DNA of 64,000 bases from Paragonimus westermani. Lineage: Eukaryota; Platyhelminthes; Trematoda; Plagiorchiida; Troglotrematidae. The DNA lies in NCBI GenBank assembly GCA_008508345.1, contig QNGE01003679.1, positions 1 through 64,000 of the forward strand, in the 5' to 3' direction. The notes beneath the pieces are model-generated. The model did not search any database, was not told where the DNA came from, and was given only the letters and a program-made list of their open reading frames with translations. Shown one piece after another: positions 58,096 through 64,000 of the stretch; position 1 is the stretch's first letter, and each line of letters starts with the position of its first letter. The translations under genes were made by a program, and so were the position numbers.

Positions 58096-61000
58096 AAATG
58101 CTTTTTGTTCAAGCTACTTGTTCTTGGAATATTTAACTTTGGCAGATCACCGATGCTGCTGTAAGTTGACGCCACGATGACATGAATAAAGGCCAAACGT
58201 TCGGGAAATGCAGACCTGGGAACTCTAACGATGGACGAAAATTTTGAGATAAGTTGTGGAAAATCGGTGAAACATTTTGCCCTGCAATCTTCGCTATTAC
58301 GTTCAAATTCGTAGTCCGTCTGCACTTGTCATGTCTGAGCAGGCTGCTCCTGTCAGTGATTCGAATCCGACCAAAATCCAGTTTTTTTTCACAGCTGGGT
58401 CTCCTGTAGGGAAAACATTTAATAACAGTTCGAAAAGTTGTACTCTGCCACTATGGTGGCTGCGTGACGATAATCTGTCAATCCTAAACTAACCTCTAAT
58501 GCACGTTCACCCATTTCCTGATAGTTGTTTGAATCGACTGACACTTCACCGAAGTAAACTGAGCCCCATACACTGAGTTACATCCGATTTTGTGGAAACA
58601 AAAAACTCGGATTTCTGATGTTCACATGGCCGCGGTGTAAATGACTAACGAACCCCACTGCTTAATCAACACACCGCTGCTTTCACTTAGTCACATGATT
58701 GGTTCACCAGGTAGAAATTTTATGAACGAAATTTTAGTAAGCAGACTTTACATTGCTCTCATCTACAGGTTCAGTGTTCAGGTCGACTTCGCACATGAGG
58801 GGTTGACTGAGATTTCGGGTTCAGAAAACATCCACATTCTTTTTACTCTTGTTTCAACCGATTGTTAACCGTGCAGTCTTTATGACGTATTCATCTGGAT
58901 CCCTCCAACCAGTAAAGTCCTGGCAAGACTCATCATTTCTTACGTGCACACCATTCGGTCGATCAGAGTGGTCTGTTGCTGGCCCCATGAATGAACAGTG
59001 CCAATACTGATGGTCGTAGCAGTAACCAATCCAAACAGGACCACATTTTAAAGTGAACAACACACCTTATGTAAAGTGAATCAGAGGCGCTTACATTGTG
59101 CGTATGTGTGAATATAAACAACGTCTTTAGCTTGGTTATGGCAACCATGCGCTTTAGTGTCTATTGATGCTGTATTCAATCCGTGCCGACCACAGAGGTG
59201 GTGGTGTGATCTGTTAGATGACTAGCAGTGTCTAATCAGATGGGCGACGATTTCCGGTTTTGTTAAACACGTGTTCGTTAGCCAGTCTTAACAAACAACC
59301 GGATCCAGGAGGGCTCCCACCCTCGCCCCAAACGCGTAACGCCAATTATCGCGCATACCACCTCAGTATAAACATTGTACAAAGTTTGACGACTAGCAGG
59401 ATGAAACAGAACACATTCTCTAGACCATACATGATGAGTTCGACACCGGATGTAAACAGCGTGCAGATTGACCTCTAATAACAAGTGACCGTTAGAATGG
59501 CTGAATTACCCACTTGGACAGAAGCTGACTGCATCGCACGTAGCAGCACTGTCATCACACCGCAGACCGATTCCACACTGTGAGGTACCAACATCATCAC
59601 AGAACCAATTAGGTGTCTTCAATAAGGACACAAGAACAACAACCCGTGCGATCTTGCTGGTCACAAGAGGAGTGAAAGTGTGGTGAACTAACTTCAGGAT
59701 GCGACCAGGATGATAGGCATTGATTTACGTTCTGATCATTCGTCTAAGACTGAGTGGGACTGAGACAGCCGGAATAGTAAGAACGAAGAGATGAAAGTCT
59801 GGTTATACTTAGGTAAAGCAGATCAACTCAAACTACACAGATTATCAGCACAATGTTAATGATCACGATTACAACGCACCCTCCGACTGGCTATCGCGGT
59901 CCAACAGAAGTGCACTGTACAAGTACAACGCTCGAAGCTGTGATATACCCATCTCGTCAGTGACCATGATTAGTTGCCTGGCCATTCTACGATTTGGTGA
60001 TCCTGATGGCAATGGCTTCTGTCAATTCATCGCCGAACCACGCATTTCTGGAGATGCCATGGTTTCTGGTCAATCGTTTGAGAATGTTACGACTGACAAG
60101 GTTACGAGCAAGTTGTAATACTTTGCGCTTCAACCACCCCGTGTAGCCTTCCTCAGGAGTGATGTCACGGTTTGTTACTAGATTAATCGGTTAGCTGTTT
60201 TCTCGATATGTCTGTAGATTAGTCCTTTCTTTCAAGTTAGCTGGTTAATTGGTCCGTACAAACAAATGTTGGTTTTAGGGAGAGTAATCACAAGGAAGCC
60301 AGACAGGTTATTCACAGCATACCTTCATCAGTCAGATGCAATAAACCGCGCGATTCACAATAATTATTTAATTTGGGTAACGAAACGACTGACTAGATGG
60401 GAAACGGTCTGAACAGCCTGTACTGGACCATTATTCTAAAAGTAGTATGGAGAGACAAGCTTGGTTTGCTGCTGGGGACATTTTTTAAGACTCCTTTAAG
60501 TTGGGAGTTTGGAGACGATCAGTCTCACATTTGTCCACTTTATATATGTACACCTATATATATTTGACATGAACGATTATGTGGCTGGTCACCTCTAAAA
60601 TCACAGCGTAAACAAACTAACTCGGTCGTACGTAAAATGAATTCACTGATTCAACGGACTACACAACTACCCTATGAGAATTCACATAATCAAAACATCG
60701 CTAACTTTGTGCGCGTATATTGTAGAATGCAAGCCGACCGTTTTCATTCTGATTGTCCGTTACACTTGTTAACCAAATTTGGGCTAGGTGGAGACATCGG
60801 GGATAGCGTTCTTCCGAAGTAAGGGTTCCAGCAATAGTCCTGTAAAAAAACGAGCATAAACTAAAGGTCCAGTAAGCCATGCACAGGGCTTACACAACCG
60901 AAAAACCAAAATGACACTAAGAACAAGGTAGCACGCTCTGTTATACGATTCAAATTCAGTATGTGCGCGCTCGCTAGTTTCGATTGCGCTCTATATATAT

Positions 61001-61369
61001 ATGCATATGCGTGTATAGATGTCTGTACATACAGTTGACTGGCCATATGGTTGTTCAATCACTTTCTTCTGCGAGTAGTGCTCAGGGTCCTCAGTTCTTC
61101 TTGAAGGAAATACAGTAATTGTTTTGTCATCTTCAGCTAATAACCTCGCTACCTGAGCTTTTCAGTTGCGTTGAAAACGTGCAATTCATTAAACTGCTTT
61201 GTACAGCGTTTTGATTGCAGGTCGGTTACTACAGATCGAATGTCACTCACATTCTACTTCAACATTCGCGTTCAACTAAACTTTCATCTACTTTGCCTGT
61301 CGTCGAAATACTGCAACGAACTGGGCATCACTCACAAGTGAAATTGATTAGATGTTTCTCCTGAAAAAT
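58096..61369. other. No recognisable gene
   Basis: A minus-strand frame at 58854-59063 is cysteine-rich (GYCYDHQYWHCSFMG), but no splice-bounded exon or family could be supported. Short (TA)n runs lie near 60540-60565 and 60990. Confidence 0.4.
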
Positions 61370-61580
61370 GTAGCGTGCAAACTCAGCGACGAAGCATTTA
61401 ATGCGGTTCCCCAGGAGAACTCGAGTCGAAGTTCAAGTCTAAGTGGTGGCGGGGAAATACGCTGCTGACCAGCTGTACCAAGTGTACAACTCGGGTCTAG
61501 TACCGTTTTGCAAATAGAGTTTGTTGGCAAGTCTAGCTGGTTGTGAACATTGTGATCAAATGAGAGTAGTAATCAAACTA
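61370..61580 (+). mobile_element. Hammerhead SINE, copy 8
   Basis: A degenerate full-length copy. A box A-like gcgacgaagcatttaatgcgg is followed by a box B-like gaagttcaagtct. The hammerhead segment has CTGACCA at 61465-61471 (one core change), a stem II-like region, ACAA in place of GAAA, CTCGGGTC ending at an intact GTC (61495-61497), and TAGTACC as the stem I strand. The tail gatcaaatgagagtagtaatcaaact ends near 61578. Confidence 0.6.
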
Positions 61581-64000
61581 AAGTCCTGATTGTTTATCAC
61601 TCATTAATAGGATGTTTGGACATTGCATACCTCTTTTCAGACTGGACCGAACACACTGTGAATCAACTGCCACATTCCACTTATGTTCTAAGCAATCAAA
61701 ACATTTTGATCCTCATTTTGTTCCTCATTTTCAAAACCAGCGAAATCTCCTCCGTTCAAGCCAGCTAGTTAGTGTGGTTAACTTAGGACACTTACAATTG
61801 TATCACATTTATGATTGACTTGAACACAGACGACAGGAGAACAGATTCTTACGGGGTGATGCCCTCTGTTAGCTGGGAAGGTGGGCTGACTGTTTACATT
61901 CCATTTCTAGGGAATCCGTGAACTGCATCTTACGACTGCAGAATTCTGATTAGTACCGGTCCAAACTTGCTGACACGTCGGTCCAGAATACCTGTTTTTA
62001 CATGCACATTACACTGATATGAACAGATAGAAAATAAAAAAACATCTGGGCTGTTAGCAAGTAGTTTCACACCGGAACAGATATGTAAAGCGATTGTGAA
62101 TAGATTTGGGCTTATCAGAAACAACCAGTTTAACCACGCCATATTCGCAACAAACCGAATTATCACCCTTCCCCACACAAACGAAACAAGCAAATCACTT
62201 AGAGAACGTAACCGATCGATCGCTAATATTGCTCTCGCCATTCGGTTAATCATATGGTCGGTTCACAATGCTCTGAATGATTCACCAAGCATACAGTCGC
62301 ATCCAGGTATTCCATGCTCAGCAAAATCATGGTATGTCTGGGTTTGAGTATATCGAGGACGACCAAGTTATATCCAGTTTCACGTTGAACGCCATCCACA
62401 GTTGAACACAGTCCTCGCATTCAGATGAGCCCTTCAGGTGGCACATTCTCTTCAATTTCGGCCAGCCGTATGACTTATTTGAATTAGCAGTCACAAAAAC
62501 ATGTTGATTCAAACGGTTCCGTGGATTTTGTTGACTTAGAATATCAGCCAGCACAGAAGACAGGTACTTTCTTAGGAAAAGTGAAGGACAACCCTTTACT
62601 CCTGGGTGAGACCTGTAGTATTCCGGCTTCCCCGTCGACACTGTGGCGACGTTCGCCCAGTATGAGGATTCGATTCAAGAGACCCTTAAGTGCCGGAATG
62701 GACTAGGTCACGATGAGCTATACGTGACGACGTTATATGGTATCGAACAAATGGAACTGATTGATCGAGGTTCGTTTGTCTTTACGATGAAAGACTCTGT
62801 GTGTAGGCGGGCAATCAGTCAGGCATGCGTGATATAGATCACACACAATTGTTTCAGAGTGTAGGCACGATGCAATATACCTTTCCACTTTAAAATGGTC
62901 TGACAACAGTTTCTTATGACTCGTGGCCACTTTAATATAACCCAAGGGTTTCACTGGTATTACTGCACATATCCAGAGTCTACCGAGGGAACCTGAGTAG
63001 ACGAGCACAGTGGGGAAGATAAGAGAACTAGTTTTTGAAAATGAATTTCCAACACTGTTTGAGGGCGTACAGTAACGGACCGTCTAATCGAGCTGCATCA
63101 GAAAGCAGCGATAGACCATGGTGGCCGGACCATTCGGGGCAATGAAGAGAACAGATGTGACTAAGACGGAATAACCACTTTAACATTGTTCCATACAGCC
63201 ATACTTCATGCGTATACGCTGAGTGTTTGCCGACTTGATATGGTTTGAACAGCCGATAAAGTAAACCCTCACGCAAAATTACAACCTTGACAAAATATCT
63301 GTTTCCCATTTTTGTCACACACCTGTGTGGATCACTTAGATTGGACCACTCTGGAGATGTTGACAGGACAGTGCTATAGCAACCTCTTGTGTCATTTTAA
63401 ATGGGCATGTAATCATGGAAATTGATATCTGAACGTGGAGAGGCTGTGGTCTCGTCTTGTGAGTTATTTATTAATGAATGCCTGTAAAATAGACTGACTG
63501 TGAATGTCTAGCAGATTATTGAGGATATTCTCGGGGACAGGCCACCTAGTCTCTACCGGTTTTCCGTGTATGGTATGGGAACTGGGGAAATTCAGCTTAT
63601 CCATACGACGGCGCCAACTTAGGGGTCAAGGCTAACTTACAGTTACGTTGTCCAGCTTACGCGAGGTACAGTCGAATGCTTACTGCGAAGCCACTCTTAC
63701 AACTAACTGGAAAACGATTTCTTAAAAATTTTTATATATGTACTAAAACTGATTAAAAGCCAAACTAATCGTGGGTTGTCATTGGATCGTCCACGAACGA
63801 ACGCGCTAGATCACTGCCCCCTTTTCTGTCAAAGTTTCTGCTAACGTTTGAAAATTGCATTCGGTTACACCAGTACATTAACGATCATGCAACGAGTCAG
63901 TAACGCAAATCACCGTAACAATTAGTCATAAATTGCAGTTCTACTCTGTTGGTCTTTTGTACTAAAGTCTCAGTCATTGCAGTCTTATGTGTGATGCCAT
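61581..64000. other. No recognisable gene
   Basis: Open frames on both strands at 61930-62350 overlap and are of chance length. No repeat family was recognised. Confidence 0.45.

Noticed and set aside
59880..60180. Possible RTE C-terminal region
   Set aside because: No frame gives the conserved C-terminal blocks in order on either strand.
1..64000. CRISPR arrays, bacterial operons, rRNA genes
   Set aside because: No regularly spaced repeats, ribosome binding sites or rRNA words were seen; the sequence is eukaryotic.

Overview
The window reads as flatworm (platyhelminth) nuclear DNA, most likely from a digenean fluke. The mix of repeats supports this: CR1-like and RTE-like LINEs, a Penelope-like element, Ty3/gypsy elements and tRNA-derived SINEs carrying a hammerhead motif. 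So does one small host gene with a 46-bp intron. The base composition is less AT-rich than I would expect for Schistosoma, so another fluke family is more likely; a tapeworm is not excluded. The assignment is by inference, because no diagnostic host marker is present.

Layout: 1-2530 holds SINE pieces and an internally deleted CR1-like LINE (+). 2530-7960 is a CR1-like LINE (-) split by a young, structurally complete Ty3/gypsy retrotransposon at 3064-7132: two 195-bp LTRs with 3 differences, one intact 1179-aa Gag-Pol frame, a polypurine tract, a 5-bp target duplication and an unusual self-complementary primer site. 7961-10570 holds further decayed CR1-like copies on the same strand. 15475-15718 is the one convincing host gene, a two-exon LYR-motif mitochondrial microprotein. 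19905-22345 is an RTE-like LINE relic (-). 31500-32720 is a Penelope-like relic (+). 38130-40330 is a second, much older gypsy relic (+). Short LINE reverse-transcriptase relics lie at 43752-43934 (-) and 57600-58095 (+).

A tRNA-headed SINE recurs at about eight places in the window. Downstream of its box A/box B head it carries a recognisable type I hammerhead ribozyme: CUGANGA core, a stem II hairpin, a GAAA core, a minimal stem III, a UC cleavage site, and a stem I closing over both flanks. Every copy seen is damaged, but the damage differs between copies. This family and the self-priming gypsy element are the most interesting features.

The remaining sequence, more than half the window, shows no recognisable gene. 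Two weak candidates for host exons are recorded (50290-50975 and 53350-53685, both minus strand). Open frames of 60-120 codons are expected by chance in this amount of sequence and were otherwise left out.
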